DNA of 64,000 nt from Candidatus Melainabacteria bacterium (GCA_003242885.1 QKMZ01000004.1:124001-188000), one strand, 5' to 3'. Counted from the stretch's first letter, positions 26,220 through 35,691 are shown. Program-made: numbers and translations. The notes: generated by a model not told the origin, from the letters alone.

Positions 26220-29200
26220 TGGAGAGTATTTTCGCCAACTTGGTCAAACATCGTTTGCCTGTCTGCATTTTCTTCCTTTTCGTATTGGCTGGTGGTATTC
26301 AAGCCCTTGTCACGCTGCCGATTGATGCCTTTCCGGATTTAGCCAACAACCAGGTGCAAATCCTTACAGATGCCCCCGGAATGGCGCCACTTGAAGCTGA
26401 GCAATTGGTGACAATACCCATTGAATCAATCATGAACGGCTTGCCTTATGTCACTCAAGTACGATCATTGTCCAAGTTTGGACTTTCTGTCGTTTCCGTC
26501 GTCTTTGAGGACAAAGTCAACATTTACTTCGCGCGTCAACTGGTATTCGAAAGACTGCAATCGGCCCGCGCGCGCCTACCTAAGGGCATCGAACCCCAGC
26601 TCGGTCCGGTGGCAACGGCGATGGGAGAAATATATCACTATGTTGTCGAAGGCAAGTCGTACAGCCTCACAGATTTGAAAACCTTGCAAGACTGGCAGAT
26701 CAAGTATCAGCTGCGATCGGTGCCGGGAATTGCAGAAGTAAACACATTTGGTGGCGAAACGCAGGAATACATCGTCACCATCTCTCCTGTCAAGCTACAG
26801 CAGTATAGTCTGGCGGTACAAGACGTTTTTGAAGCGCTGAGAAAAAACAATGACAATTTCGGAGCCGGCATCATCAATCATGATGCCGAACAGTACACCG
26901 TACGTGGAACAGGAAGAGTGCACGGAATAGCCGATATCGAGAATATTATCGTCAAGTCTCATAATGGTGTGCCTATTTTTGTGCGCACCATCGGCAGTGT
27001 CAATATAGGCACTGCTCCCAGGCAGGGTGCTGCGACCATGAGCGGCACGGGAGAAGTGGTTACAGGCATCGTAATGATGCTCAAAGGAGAAAACAGCCGT
27101 GAAGTAATTGAGCGTGTCAAAGAGCGCATCGAACAAATCAAGTCGACATTGCCCGAAGGAGTAACGCTCAAGCCGTTTTACGATCAATCAATTCTGGTTG
27201 ACGAAACCATTCATACGGTTGGAACCAACCTGATTGAAGGTGGCGCCCTGGTAATTCTTGTCCTCTTGCTTATGCTCGGAAATCTGCGCGCGGCCCTGAT
27301 TGTCGCAGCAGCGATTCCTATTTCTATGATGTTTTCATTCATGGGTATGAAAGAACTAGGCATCACAGCGAACATTATGAGTTTGGGCGCCGTCGACTTC
27401 GGAATGATCGTCGACGGCTCAATAGTCATGGTTGAAAACTGTCTGCGACGATTGGCTCATAATCCAGATCAACGACTCAGTAATCTGCAAATCATTCAGG
27501 AATCGGTGCGTGAAATGGCAAGGCCGATCTTGTTTGGCGTCTTGATCATCACCATTGTTTATATGCCTATCCTGACACTGGAAGGCATGGAATACAAAAT
27601 GTTTTCGCCGATGGTTTTTACGGTCTGCTTTGCTCTTCTTGGCTCACTAGCGATTGCCCTTACGCTCACACCTGTGCTTTGCTCGCTACTGCTGCAAGGC
27701 AAGGTAAAAGAGTGGGAGAGTTTTATCATCAAAGCCATTAAACGCCCTTATCTATGCAGTCTTAGTTGGTGCCTGCGCAATCGGCTTCTCACCATGATGG
27801 TGGCAATTGCCATGCTAGTTGTCACCATGATTACGCTTCCGCTTTTGGGCACTGAATTCGTGCCTAGGCTGGAAGAAGGAAACATAATTATCGAAACTCG
27901 AAATTTGCCCAGCATTTCTCTTCCCGAGGCAGTAAAAGTTTCCAACCTCATTGAGCAAGCTATAGCAGATGTTCCTGAGATAAAAACCGTAGTTTGCCGA
28001 ACGGGAAGGCCAGATCTGGCAACAGACCCGATGGGTGTCAATCAAACGGATGCGTATGTAATTCTCCAACCTCGAGAAAAATGGCGTCCCACAATAACAA
28101 AGGAGAAGCTTGTCGATGAATTGAGAAGTCGTCTCAAAAAGCAGGTACCCGGAGCAAATTTCAGCTTTACCCAGCTCATAGCCATGCGCGTTGACGAACT
28201 CGTCTCTGGAGTGCGTTCTGATGTAGCGGTAAAAATATTTGGCGATGACCTCGACACCCTGGCTGACATAGCCACGGATGTAGAGAAAGTACTTCAGACT
28301 GTCAAAGGAGAAACGGACCTGCAAGTAGAAAAATTGACTGGTAGTGGCCAATTACTGATAAAACCCGATCGTGACCGCATGGCTCGATACGCCGTCAATG
28401 TCAATGAAATTCAGACAGTCGTACAGACTGCAATAATGGGCATGCCCGTCTCGGAGGTACTGGAGGGTCGCAAGCGCTTTGATTTGAGGGTGAAGTTTCC
28501 GGAAGGAAGCAACATGGATCCTAAAGCGGTGCAAAATCTCATCGTGCAAAACTCTGCTGGTAAGCGCTTGCCACTTTCTCAAGTAGCAAGTATAGAAGTC
28601 AACGAAGGTGTCACCGTAATTAATCGAGAATTCGCACAACGGCGCATTGTCGTGCAATGCAATGTGCGCAATCGCGATGTTGGGTCGTTTGTGAAAGAAG
28701 CCCAGCGCAAGCTGGTTTCTCTCAAATTGCCTCCAGGATATTACATGCAGTGGAGTGGTCAATTCGAAAATCAACAAAGAGCAATGAAAAAACTCACACT
28801 AGTGGTGCCGCTTTCAATCTTGATAATTTTTCTTTTGCTAACAATCACCTTTGCTTCAATCAAACATGCTCTTTTGGTCTTACTAAATGTACCTTTCGCT
28901 TTGATCGGAGGAGTGGTGGCCTTGTGGGCGCGCGGCATGTATCTCAGCGTGCCTGCTTGCATCGGCTTCGTCGCCCTTTTTGGCGTGGCAGTATTGAATG
29001 GGCTTGTTCTTGTCTCCTATATAAATAGACTTGTTGAAGACGGAATGCAGCCCGAGTCGGCTATTCGCAGTGCCTGCGAAGTGCGATTGAGACCAGTTCT
29101 CATGACGGCGATGGTGGCGTCTCTCGGCTTCTTTCCAATGGCGCTCTCGACCAGCTCCGGCGCGGAAGTTCAAAAGCCTCTGGCAACTGTAGTTATTGGT

Positions 29201-29302
29201 GGTATTGTCACTTCCACCCTTCTGACTCTGCTCGTTTTGCCTGCCATATACAGTTGGCTGGCAAAGTCCACAAAAGGCGCAAAGATGAACGAGCAGCCAT
29301 AA
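26219..29302 (+). CDS. heavy-metal efflux RND pump (CusA/CzcA family)
   Basis: A 1027-residue inner-membrane proton-driven pump of the HME-RND type. It shows FPDLANNQVQILTDAPGMAPLEAEQLVTIPIE at the start of the porter domain, GMIVDGSIVMVENCLRRL in TM4 (acidic proton-relay residues), and the HME-like GRPDLATDPMGVNQTDAYVIL. Twelve membrane segments in two bundles and two large periplasmic loops are apparent. The substrate, probably a metal cation, cannot be read from the sequence. It overlaps the adaptor gene by one nucleotide. Confidence 0.93.
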   Translation: MESIFANLVKHRLPVCIFFLFVLAGGIQALVTLPIDAFPDLANNQVQILTDAPGMAPLEAEQLVTIPIESIMNGLPYVTQVRSLSKFGLSVVSVVFEDKVNIYFARQLVFERLQSARARLPKGIEPQLGPVATAMGEIYHYVVEGKSYSLTDLKTLQDWQIKYQLRSVPGIAEVNTFGGETQEYIVTISPVKLQQYSLAVQDVFEALRKNNDNFGAGIINHDAEQYTVRGTGRVHGIADIENIIVKSHNGVPIFVRTIGSVNIGTAPRQGAATMSGTGEVVTGIVMMLKGENSREVIERVKERIEQIKSTLPEGVTLKPFYDQSILVDETIHTVGTNLIEGGALVILVLLLMLGNLRAALIVAAAIPISMMFSFMGMKELGITANIMSLGAVDFGMIVDGSIVMVENCLRRLAHNPDQRLSNLQIIQESVREMARPILFGVLIITIVYMPILTLEGMEYKMFSPMVFTVCFALLGSLAIALTLTPVLCSLLLQGKVKEWESFIIKAIKRPYLCSLSWCLRNRLLTMMVAIAMLVVTMITLPLLGTEFVPRLEEGNIIIETRNLPSISLPEAVKVSNLIEQAIADVPEIKTVVCRTGRPDLATDPMGVNQTDAYVILQPREKWRPTITKEKLVDELRSRLKKQVPGANFSFTQLIAMRVDELVSGVRSDVAVKIFGDDLDTLADIATDVEKVLQTVKGETDLQVEKLTGSGQLLIKPDRDRMARYAVNVNEIQTVVQTAIMGMPVSEVLEGRKRFDLRVKFPEGSNMDPKAVQNLIVQNSAGKRLPLSQVASIEVNEGVTVINREFAQRRIVVQCNVRNRDVGSFVKEAQRKLVSLKLPPGYYMQWSGQFENQQRAMKKLTLVVPLSILIIFLLLTITFASIKHALLVLLNVPFALIGGVVALWARGMYLSVPACIGFVALFGVAVLNGLVLVSYINRLVEDGMQPESAIRSACEVRLRPVLMTAMVASLGFFPMALSTSSGAEVQKPLATVVIGGIVTSTLLTLLVLPAIYSWLAKSTKGAKMNEQP

Positions 29303-29329
29303 TCAGCCGCGGCAAGAACCCCCGCCTCG

Positions 29330-29426
29330 GTGCTGCTATTTGCGCTGCGCTGCTATTTGCGATGTGCTGCTGTTTACGATGCGCTGCTGTTTTTTGCAAC
29401 CGCCATGCAATGACCTAGACATCTAG
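29330..29426 (+). pseudogene. remnant of a duplicated small membrane gene, with 17-bp tandem repeats
   Basis: Positions 29379-29426 encode MRCCFLQPPCNDLDI and a stop, matching the C-terminus CCFLQAPWNDLDI of the gene at 23357-23623; AATGACCTAGACATCTA is identical in the two. Upstream the copy has become four 17-bp units (29330, 29347, 29364, 29381), for example GCGCTGCTATTTGCGAT and GTGCTGCTGTTTACGAT. No upstream coding part survives. Confidence 0.7.
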
Positions 29427-29429
29427 TTG

Positions 29430-29467
29430 CAGGTGGTCTGATTTTCTCGAGAAAATCAGACCACCTG
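29430..29467. repeat. 38-bp perfect palindrome
   Basis: CAGGTGGTCTGATTTTCTC is followed directly by its exact reverse complement. A related palindrome lies at 29576-29607. It is 128 nt after the RND pump stop codon. No T-run follows. Confidence 0.9.
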
Positions 29468-29575
29468 TAACAGAAGAAAATCAGCATGCTTGGGATTCTT
29501 CGGAATCAAGACCAAATTCTCTCAAGTCACGACAATCGAAGTATTCTGATTCCATGGGGCTTCCGAGACATATGA

Positions 29576-29607
29576 GTGGTCTGAATTTCTTGAGAAATTC
29601 AGACCAC
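29576..29607. repeat. second copy of the palindrome, with compensatory changes
   Basis: GTGGTCTGAATTTCT, a 2-nt loop, and its exact complement. Relative to 29430-29467, the bases that differ inside the arms differ on both sides so pairing is kept. The 108 bp between the two copies shows no gene. Confidence 0.85.
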
Positions 29608-29677
29608 CTGCAACCTGCGCAATAAGGACCCATTCGCCAGCCAAACACTTACTACTCTCGATAATATAATCACCGGC

Positions 29678-29719
29678 AAAAAGCAAAACCTCTAAAGGCA
29701 GACTGCGCCTCCAGAGGTT
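29678..29719 (-). terminator. terminator of the minus-strand membrane gene
   Basis: On the minus strand AACCTCT..AGGC pairs with GCCT..AGAGGTT, followed by TTGCTTTTTG. It lies about 50 nt beyond the stop codon at 29768. Confidence 0.75.
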
Positions 29720-29767
29720 GTGCTTCGTGGACATGTACTCGTTAGACGCAACGTCTACTGGTGCCGT

Positions 29768-30046
29768 TTACTTCCAGTCGACACTGCGCATGAGCAGTGT
29801 GACGAGAAAACCGAAGACACCAAGCAACGAGAGACCCGACATCCAGAGGCAAACCTGCTGGTACGAATCACCCGAGAACGCAAGAAGTGCAACGATGCCG
29901 ATCGTGCTACCGAGAAAACTCCAGCGGGCTGCGGTCGGGTAGTGCACCTTGCAGAGATTGGCACCAATGAGAGTGCCGTACAGCGTCGCAGTGAAGATGG
30001 TTGTTGCGGCTGTGAAGATGATCAGAAGAATAGTGAAGACACCCAT
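29768..30046 (-). CDS. small multi-pass membrane protein
   Basis: A 92-residue hydrophobic protein with about three transmembrane segments (FTILLIIFTAATTIFTATLYG, WSFLGSTIGIVALLAF, CLWMSGLSLLGVFGFLVTLL). GAGGAAG precedes the ATG at 30046 by 8-9 nt; the frame continues upstream without a binding site. Function unknown. Confidence 0.65.
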   Translation of the reverse strand: MGVFTILLIIFTAATTIFTATLYGTLIGANLCKVHYPTAARWSFLGSTIGIVALLAFSGDSYQQVCLWMSGLSLLGVFGFLVTLLMRSVDWK

Positions 30047-30144
30047 CGATAAACTTCCTCTATCGGGTGATTTGCAATATGCGCAAGTCAAAGAAGAGAA
30101 CGGGCGGACCCGTTCTCCACAATGACCAGACGCGGCTCTTTGGT

Positions 30145-30468
30145 TCAGTCGCGCTGCGGATCGTCCTCTGTCAGGAAGACGTGCAGGGACCCTCCACCGC
30201 CGGCGCTGCCGGGTTTGTAGAAGACCTTGGCGATGATTTTGCCTGCGTCACCTTCGGCGTCGTACAGACGCTTCTGGAAGGGGCTGACGTCGCTCGGACG
30301 CAAGTCCCAGGACTGCGGCACTTCCAACTTGTGGAAGTTGTAGTCGCCTTCGCCGGTTTGCACGGCGCCAAGCTCGATGAGCTTCTCCCAGCCGCCTTGA
30401 TTGGCGCGCTTGGGCAGATAGAAGATCTTGCGACCGGGGGCCGCGGCGGAATTTTGTGTGGTTTCCAT
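30145..30468 (-). CDS. hypothetical protein
   Basis: A 107-residue soluble protein of no recognised family (core motifs FYLPKRANQGGWEKLIELGA and LHVFLTEDD, with a GGGG turn). AAGGA lies about 7 nt before the ATG at 30468, which is preceded by an in-frame TTG. It is on the same strand as its neighbours with gaps of 98 and 181 nt. Confidence 0.65.
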   Translation of the reverse strand: METTQNSAAAPGRKIFYLPKRANQGGWEKLIELGAVQTGEGDYNFHKLEVPQSWDLRPSDVSPFQKRLYDAEGDAGKIIAKVFYKPGSAGGGGSLHVFLTEDDPQRD

Positions 30469-30649
30469 CAAGTGTCCTTAAAAACGTTGGGACTGGAGCG
30501 GTGAGGCGCTCCGCTGATGATGTGCAAGAGGTGGATACCGAACCGTAGGCACCCACCTCTGACACGTTCCTCACGCAAACGCACACGCGCCTGCGCGACA
30601 ACAAGACGTTTCTACCAGCGCCTTGTTATCCGGAAAATAGGCTGCTCGA

Positions 30650-30958
30650 CTAGAGCTTTACCTTGCCCGTGAGGATGTCCTTGTACATCACCCAGTCGCC
30701 CATGAGGCTATATATCGGGTGATTGAAGGTAGCCGGCTTATTCTTCTCGAAGAAGAAGTGACCGAACCAGGCGAAGCCGTAGCCCGCCAGAGGAACAGCC
30801 GCAAGCCACAGCCACTGCTGAGTGAACAGTGCAAAAAGCACCAGCGCAATCACCAGCGTGCTGCCAACGAAGTGCAGGCGCCGATTGACTCGGTCCTGAT
30901 GTTCGCTGAGGTAGAAAGGATAGAACTCTGAGAAGCTTTTGAAACGCTTCTTTTCCAT
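30650..30958 (-). CDS. DUF962 / Mpo1-like membrane protein
   Basis: A 102-residue protein with the DUF962 (Mpo1/YGL010w) pattern: FYLSEHQDRVNRRLHFVGS, two hydrophobic helices, GYGFAWFGHFFFEKNKPATFNHP and IYSLMGDWVMY. The conserved histidines are iron ligands in yeast Mpo1, a dioxygenase that shortens 2-hydroxy fatty acids. Bacterial members are mostly uncharacterised, so the reaction here is inferred. Confidence 0.85.
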   Translation of the reverse strand: MEKKRFKSFSEFYPFYLSEHQDRVNRRLHFVGSTLVIALVLFALFTQQWLWLAAVPLAGYGFAWFGHFFFEKNKPATFNHPIYSLMGDWVMYKDILTGKVKL

Positions 30959-31111
30959 GGGATTTAACTCCCCAATTTATAGGCTGAGAATGCGCAAAGA
31001 GAAAATATGCGCACTCCCATCAGCGCCAAAAACGTCGTGCCCAATGCACAACGACTGATCCGCAACGAAGCGCGAGAAGACCCAGAGGCGAGCCTTAAAC
31101 TTCAAGACGAA

Positions 31112-32242
31112 TTAGGCGCGTGCCTTTTTGACAGGCTTGCGCTGCTGAGGAACTATCCGGTACGGCGGAGCAAAGTCACTGCCCGAGCGCCTTCCGGCAA
31201 TCCATCGCAGCTGATATACCGTGAGTGGATCCGACGCGCCGCCAGTGATGAGATGTGGCAACACCTCGAGAATGGCATGCGCAGCGGGGTCACGGTAATA
31301 GTCGATATCAATCTCGACTTTGACGCAAACGACGCCGTCAACAGTGACGATATCGTTTTCGTAGAAGGTCACCTGCATGTTCGCTTCGCCGTACCGCCTC
31401 TCACGAAAGCTCGATGTCGAGCCGGGGTGAAAGACGAACGAGCCCGGGTCAGCGTGCCATGTTCCACGTTTCACCTCACTGTCCAACTCTTCCCTGAGAC
31501 GCTTGTCGGCATAACCGAAGAAGTGGCTCTGCGTAGGCTTGTTCGGGCTCTTCGCATCGAAGATGATGCGGCGCACAAAAGGAAGCAACGGGCTTCCTGA
31601 CGCGAGTTTGGACTCTGAGAGCGTGGTCGAGATGTTGAGAATGCAGAGGGCGGTGAGTGGGTCGTTCTTCATCAAAGCGTTCCAACGCGCATCGGCAACA
31701 GTCTCAGTATCTCCAGACAAGAGCAGGAAATAAATTGGAGAGTTGGCTGCTTTGAGCGCAGAGAAAGAGGCTTCGCTGAAGTCGACATCGTATTTAGACG
31801 GCAGCAGCATCAGGTCCAGAGTCGGAGTTTCCTCCGGCTTATTACTGATTTTGACCGGCGTGAAACCAGCCTGCTTGTAGCCATCGGCCCAGACGATGAT
31901 GGTGTAATTGTCGCCGAAATTGTCGTGAAACGGCAGCCCATCAAAACGAATCGACGGGCCATCGTAATAGCGATCAACGACAAATTTCTGATTGCCGTCG
32001 ATGATGCGCACGAGAAGCTTGGTCCCGGGCGGCACCAGGCGGCGGTTGCCGTCGAACACATTGAGGACGACACTACCGGTCTGATTGACGTGGGGCGGAG
32101 CCACACTGGTCGTCCTGCCGCGCAGGTAATCGAGTCCTGCCACGGCTAGCGTGATGAGAGCCGACGAGTTAAACGCAAAAAGAAAAAGCGTTCCGGTGAT
32201 GCCTGTGGCAACCAGAGTGCGCTTCAACGATTTCTTGTTCAT
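31112..32242 (-). CDS. membrane-anchored protein of unknown function
   Basis: A 376-residue protein. An N-terminal membrane helix (LVATGITGTLFLFAFNSSALI) is followed by a beta-rich domain at about 70-150 (GSVVLNVFDGNRRLVPPGTK, VWADGYKQAGFTPVKIS) resembling carboxypeptidase-regulatory-like or other beta-sandwich folds. A further domain is unassigned. The ATG at 32242 follows GGGAG at a slightly long spacing; the frame is open upstream to 32338. The 32243-32521 gap holds a short hairpin, AAACGCGTGAACGCGTTT, at 32343-32360. Confidence 0.65.
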   Translation of the reverse strand: MNKKSLKRTLVATGITGTLFLFAFNSSALITLAVAGLDYLRGRTTSVAPPHVNQTGSVVLNVFDGNRRLVPPGTKLLVRIIDGNQKFVVDRYYDGPSIRFDGLPFHDNFGDNYTIIVWADGYKQAGFTPVKISNKPEETPTLDLMLLPSKYDVDFSEASFSALKAANSPIYFLLLSGDTETVADARWNALMKNDPLTALCILNISTTLSESKLASGSPLLPFVRRIIFDAKSPNKPTQSHFFGYADKRLREELDSEVKRGTWHADPGSFVFHPGSTSSFRERRYGEANMQVTFYENDIVTVDGVVCVKVEIDIDYYRDPAAHAILEVLPHLITGGASDPLTVYQLRWIAGRRSGSDFAPPYRIVPQQRKPVKKARA

Positions 32243-32521
32243 CAACTTACTGCTCCCAGCGGCCGCAAAGGCATCGCACCGGAAGTCAGCCTCCAGGAAA
32301 GACGCCGCCCGGCAGCCGAAGTGAGCCCATGATAGCACCGCAAAACGCGTGAACGCGTTTCACCGTAACTGCCACGAACCCACTCCAACTGCCGAGCGGG
32401 CTTTCAAAAGAGCGTGTCAGTTTTGCAACTGCGCGCTCGTCTTAGTGGTCGCGAGATGCGACCGGAATTTGTAAGAGCGCATGCAATGCGCACCTACAAG
32501 GCTCTCCCCGACGGCTTCCGA

Positions 32522-33754
32522 TTAAGGATAACCGTAGTAATAGGGAGGCGGTGTCGCCGTCTTCTTCGGCGGAGCCGGTATCGGATCTTCAACCGGGCGC
32601 ACGAGATAAGAGCCGGGGAAGTTCTCGCGAACATTGTCCGTCGGCGCATACGTCTTCGTGCTCACAACGTCGCCGTCGTTGTTCTTCTCTTCGACTTTCG
32701 CAACCGAACCATCGGGATAGAAAGTCTTGCGAGTGCCGCTCCAGTAACTGCCGGGCGGCTTGGGAATCCACACACCGTTGGGCGTAGTGCCGTCGCCAGC
32801 GAAAGTGATCTCGCGCTTGGTCTTGCCGGTGCCGTCGAGCTCTTCTACGGAGCGCAGAAGGTATGTGCGAACGGACTTGCCGGTCGCGCTATCCACCTTC
32901 GTCTCGACGCGGTAGCTCTGCTTCAGAACGGGCTTGCCTTTGGCATCGTACTGCACCCATACCATGCTGCCGGAAGAGTAGATGGTCTCTCCGTACGACA
33001 GCCGCTTGGTGCCATCCTGCCGGTAGTAGTCGGCGTTGATGGAGTAGGTCGACCATTCCACTTTGCGGGCGATACTGACACCGTCCGGGTAGTAGTAGGT
33101 CGCCGTGGTGTTCTCCCAGTAATTGGGGGAGACAACAATCTGCGACTCGGTCTTGCCGTCGGCAAAGTAGGTCGTGATGATCATCTTGCCTGTGGAATCC
33201 ACCTGCGTGAAGCTCTTCATCGAACCATCTTCGCGATAAACCTGCTCGAGCAGCGGTTTGCCGGTTGCAGAAACCAGCTGGTGGCGCTCGAGTTTGGTGC
33301 CGTCGGCAAAGTACATGTCGATCTGATACGTGCCGTCCCGCAGGCGTTTGCCTTCACGCTCGCGCGTGCCATCCTTGCGGAAGGTGCGGTCGGACAAGAA
33401 ATTGGCGCCATCATCAGTGCGCAGCGAGCCGCTTTTCAGCTGGCGCTGGGCAATGCCCTCGACGGCAGGCCAGTATTCCGTGGTTTCACGGATGGTGCCA
33501 TTGGGGCGATAGAAGATGTAGCCGGTCACGCCGTTCTTGTACTCGATCTGTTCCTCAATGGGAATTCTCGAGTCCTTGTCCGGATACGTGATGTAGCGAA
33601 TGTCTTCCTGGGTTGACGCCGGCGGCGCATGCACGCGCACTGCCGTCTTGCCCGGGAAAGGCACTGACCAGTCCTGAGGCAGGCTGGTATACACGAATGT
33701 GCCGATCGCGAAAACCGCGACCAACACACCCAGTATCGTCAGAATTCGTTTCAT
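32522..33754 (-). CDS. membrane-anchored YwqK/MORN-like repeat protein (paralogue 1)
   Basis: A 410-residue protein with an N-terminal anchor (MKRILTILGVLVAVFAIGTF). Many units of about 22 residues follow, centred on a Y/F-x-x-D-G motif (MYFADGTKLERHQL, VYREDGSMKS, TYFADGKTESQ, YYYPDGVSIARK, DYYRQDGTKR), as in YwqK/MORN-type beta repeats. The C-terminus is Pro/Tyr-rich (PPPYYYGYP). TGGAG 8 nt before the ATG sets the start. The next minus-strand gene upstream encodes a similar protein. Confidence 0.75.
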   Translation of the reverse strand: MKRILTILGVLVAVFAIGTFVYTSLPQDWSVPFPGKTAVRVHAPPASTQEDIRYITYPDKDSRIPIEEQIEYKNGVTGYIFYRPNGTIRETTEYWPAVEGIAQRQLKSGSLRTDDGANFLSDRTFRKDGTREREGKRLRDGTYQIDMYFADGTKLERHQLVSATGKPLLEQVYREDGSMKSFTQVDSTGKMIITTYFADGKTESQIVVSPNYWENTTATYYYPDGVSIARKVEWSTYSINADYYRQDGTKRLSYGETIYSSGSMVWVQYDAKGKPVLKQSYRVETKVDSATGKSVRTYLLRSVEELDGTGKTKREITFAGDGTTPNGVWIPKPPGSYWSGTRKTFYPDGSVAKVEEKNNDGDVVSTKTYAPTDNVRENFPGSYLVRPVEDPIPAPPKKTATPPPYYYGYP

Positions 33755-33861
33755 TGGATAACTCCAGGTCGGGCGTCCACCTTGGACGTCCGGTGTTGGG
33801 TAGTCGCGGGCAGCAAACGGGAAATCTGCGCTGCAAATCTCCCTAAAAAGGACAAAACCAC

Positions 33862-33889
33862 GTAGGGACGGCATAATTGCCGCCCCTAC
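33862..33889. repeat. GTAGGGG-family palindrome
   Basis: GTAGGGACGGCA, a TAAT loop and TGCCGCCCCTAC form a 12-bp stem with one mismatch. This is the cleanest member of the palindrome family. It lies between the two paralogous repeat genes. Confidence 0.85.
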
Positions 33890-33975
33890 ATGGGTGCTAA
33901 GAACACACCTGTGGTTTTATCCGGTTCTCCGAGTTTCGCCGTATCCCGTGATTGGGAGCAGGCAGCTCGAAAAAC

Positions 33976-35349
33976 TTAGTGTTCCATTCCGTCGTACTGA
34001 TAGGTCGGCTGCGCTTCCACTTTCGTGAGAAGCGGGCGCGGATCATCGAACGGCTTGTCCTGAGCGTAGCGCTTGAGCAGCGCCACATCGTCAGCGGGCA
34101 TGGCTGCACCAGGCTGACGGTCGGCATCCTTGGCGTGTTCGGCGTTGTACTGCTTGGACTTCTCGTCCGAGCCAACCCAACCCACTTCCTTCAGCGTGCC
34201 GTCCGGATTGTACATGCGGTCATGAGTGTTCAAGCCGTCGTTGTACATCCAGATGCGGTTGACGGTATTGGTCGCGCCGTCGAAGACGAATTTGCGCGAC
34301 GTCTTGCCGTTTGCATCGACCACCTCGAGACCATTGAGCACGTAGCTCTCAGGCTTGCCGGTGGCGCTGTCCGCGGGAATCACCTTGTACGTAGCCTTGT
34401 TGCCGGTCGTGTAGGCCTTTTCGACCACACCGCCGGGACCAAAGTGACCGGTGCCGGGCACGAGGTCGGTGACAGTCATGCTGCCGTTCGACCACTCGCG
34501 CTTGCTCACGGCCTCTCCGTCTTCGCGGAAGTACACGGCAGTGACGGTGCTGGCGGTGTTGTTGACCACCATGCGCCGCGTCACGCCATCGGCTTGGAAA
34601 AACTCAATCACTTGCTCGTATTGCTTGATGATTCCCACCGACAGGAGCGTCCCGTCTTCACGGAAGCTCTTGCTGTGCAGGAAACCGTCTGCTTCGCGCT
34701 GTGAGGTAGCGATCAGACGAGCGCCGCCTTCAGCGAATTGCTGCTCAGAGAGCAAGTCCCCATTGCGCGCAAAAAGTTGGCTGAAGCTAAGAGTCAGCCC
34801 GTCTTTGTGAAAGACGAGATTCTGGAAACTTCCGTCGGGAAGCCTCTTTCCTACAACTTCATGCGTGCCGTCGGGACGGTACGTCTCGGTCGACGTCACT
34901 TCTTTGCCGTCGGCAGAGAAAGTGATGAACGACTTGAGCTGGCGGCCTACGGTGCTGAACTCGTACGGCTGCGAAGAGGGAAACTTGACCGAGCCGTCCT
35001 CGTTGAGCGCAGGCTTGTCGCCAGGCTTGGCAGGAACGGGGAAGAACTCCTTCACCTCGCGCATATAGCCCTGGTGAGAGAACGTGCGATAGATGGTGAT
35101 GCCGTTCTTGAGTTCGACGCGCTCATTCATCTTCGTCTTGCCGTCAGGCCAGAACGTGGTATAGCGGATGTCCTCGTTGGCTTTCGACGGCTTGAGCGCG
35201 ATGTGCACCTGACCTTTCTGAGGGAAGGGCGAGGTGATCGGCTCGGGCGTGCTGCGGAGAACTCCGAAAAGCACGGCGCCGGCAACGAGAATCAGGGCGA
35301 TCACAGCCGTCTTGCGGCTGAACCAACCAGTTTGATTTTCATGTTCCAT
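33976..35349 (-). CDS. membrane-anchored YwqK/MORN-like repeat protein (paralogue 2)
   Basis: This 457-residue protein is a paralogue of the 32522-33754 product. It has the same layout: anchor helix (KTAVIALILVAGAVLFGVL), PITSPFPQKGQVHIALKPSKANEDIRYTTFWPDG (compare VPFPGKTAVRVHAPPASTQEDIRYITYPD in the other), and repeated D-G units (TYRPDGTHEVVGKRLPDG, FREDGTLLS, MYNPDGTLKE). The C-terminus is acidic rather than Pro/Tyr-rich. The ATG at 35349 has no strong binding site; GTG 35361 is an alternative. Confidence 0.72.
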   Translation of the reverse strand: MEHENQTGWFSRKTAVIALILVAGAVLFGVLRSTPEPITSPFPQKGQVHIALKPSKANEDIRYTTFWPDGKTKMNERVELKNGITIYRTFSHQGYMREVKEFFPVPAKPGDKPALNEDGSVKFPSSQPYEFSTVGRQLKSFITFSADGKEVTSTETYRPDGTHEVVGKRLPDGSFQNLVFHKDGLTLSFSQLFARNGDLLSEQQFAEGGARLIATSQREADGFLHSKSFREDGTLLSVGIIKQYEQVIEFFQADGVTRRMVVNNTASTVTAVYFREDGEAVSKREWSNGSMTVTDLVPGTGHFGPGGVVEKAYTTGNKATYKVIPADSATGKPESYVLNGLEVVDANGKTSRKFVFDGATNTVNRIWMYNDGLNTHDRMYNPDGTLKEVGWVGSDEKSKQYNAEHAKDADRQPGAAMPADDVALLKRYAQDKPFDDPRPLLTKVEAQPTYQYDGMEH

Positions 35350-35691
35350 GTCAGTAAACACCGCAGGCGGCTGTCACCACCGGCAGTGCATTCTCCTTTT
35401 CTAGCAAGTGCAGGAGCTAGTCGCAGATACTTTTGATCGGCGTTCGCTGCTGCTGGGACTGGAAAGAGATGAGTCGCGTTTTCTAACGCTCATCGGTAAC
35501 TAACTGCTTGAACGCTCTCAAGTGTTTTTGAATGCGCTCGAAAGAAAAAGGACGGCTGCGCAGTTTTGACCTCTTACAAGGTTTCGACCAACGCAGCCGC
35601 CCCTCTCGAGTTTCACAGAAGCGCCTTGCAGAGCCTCTGTATGCAGACTTGCTCCCGCTCGGGCTTACGGCTTAGGGCTTACGCCTCAGCC
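35350..35691. other. intergenic region, no gene recognised
   Basis: About 340 bp between minus-strand genes with no clear hairpin, promoter or open frame that I can support. Confidence 0.4.

Noticed and set aside
29330-29397. The 17-bp repeats as a CRISPR-like array
   Set aside because: Units are directly adjacent without spacers, so it is a tandem repeat.
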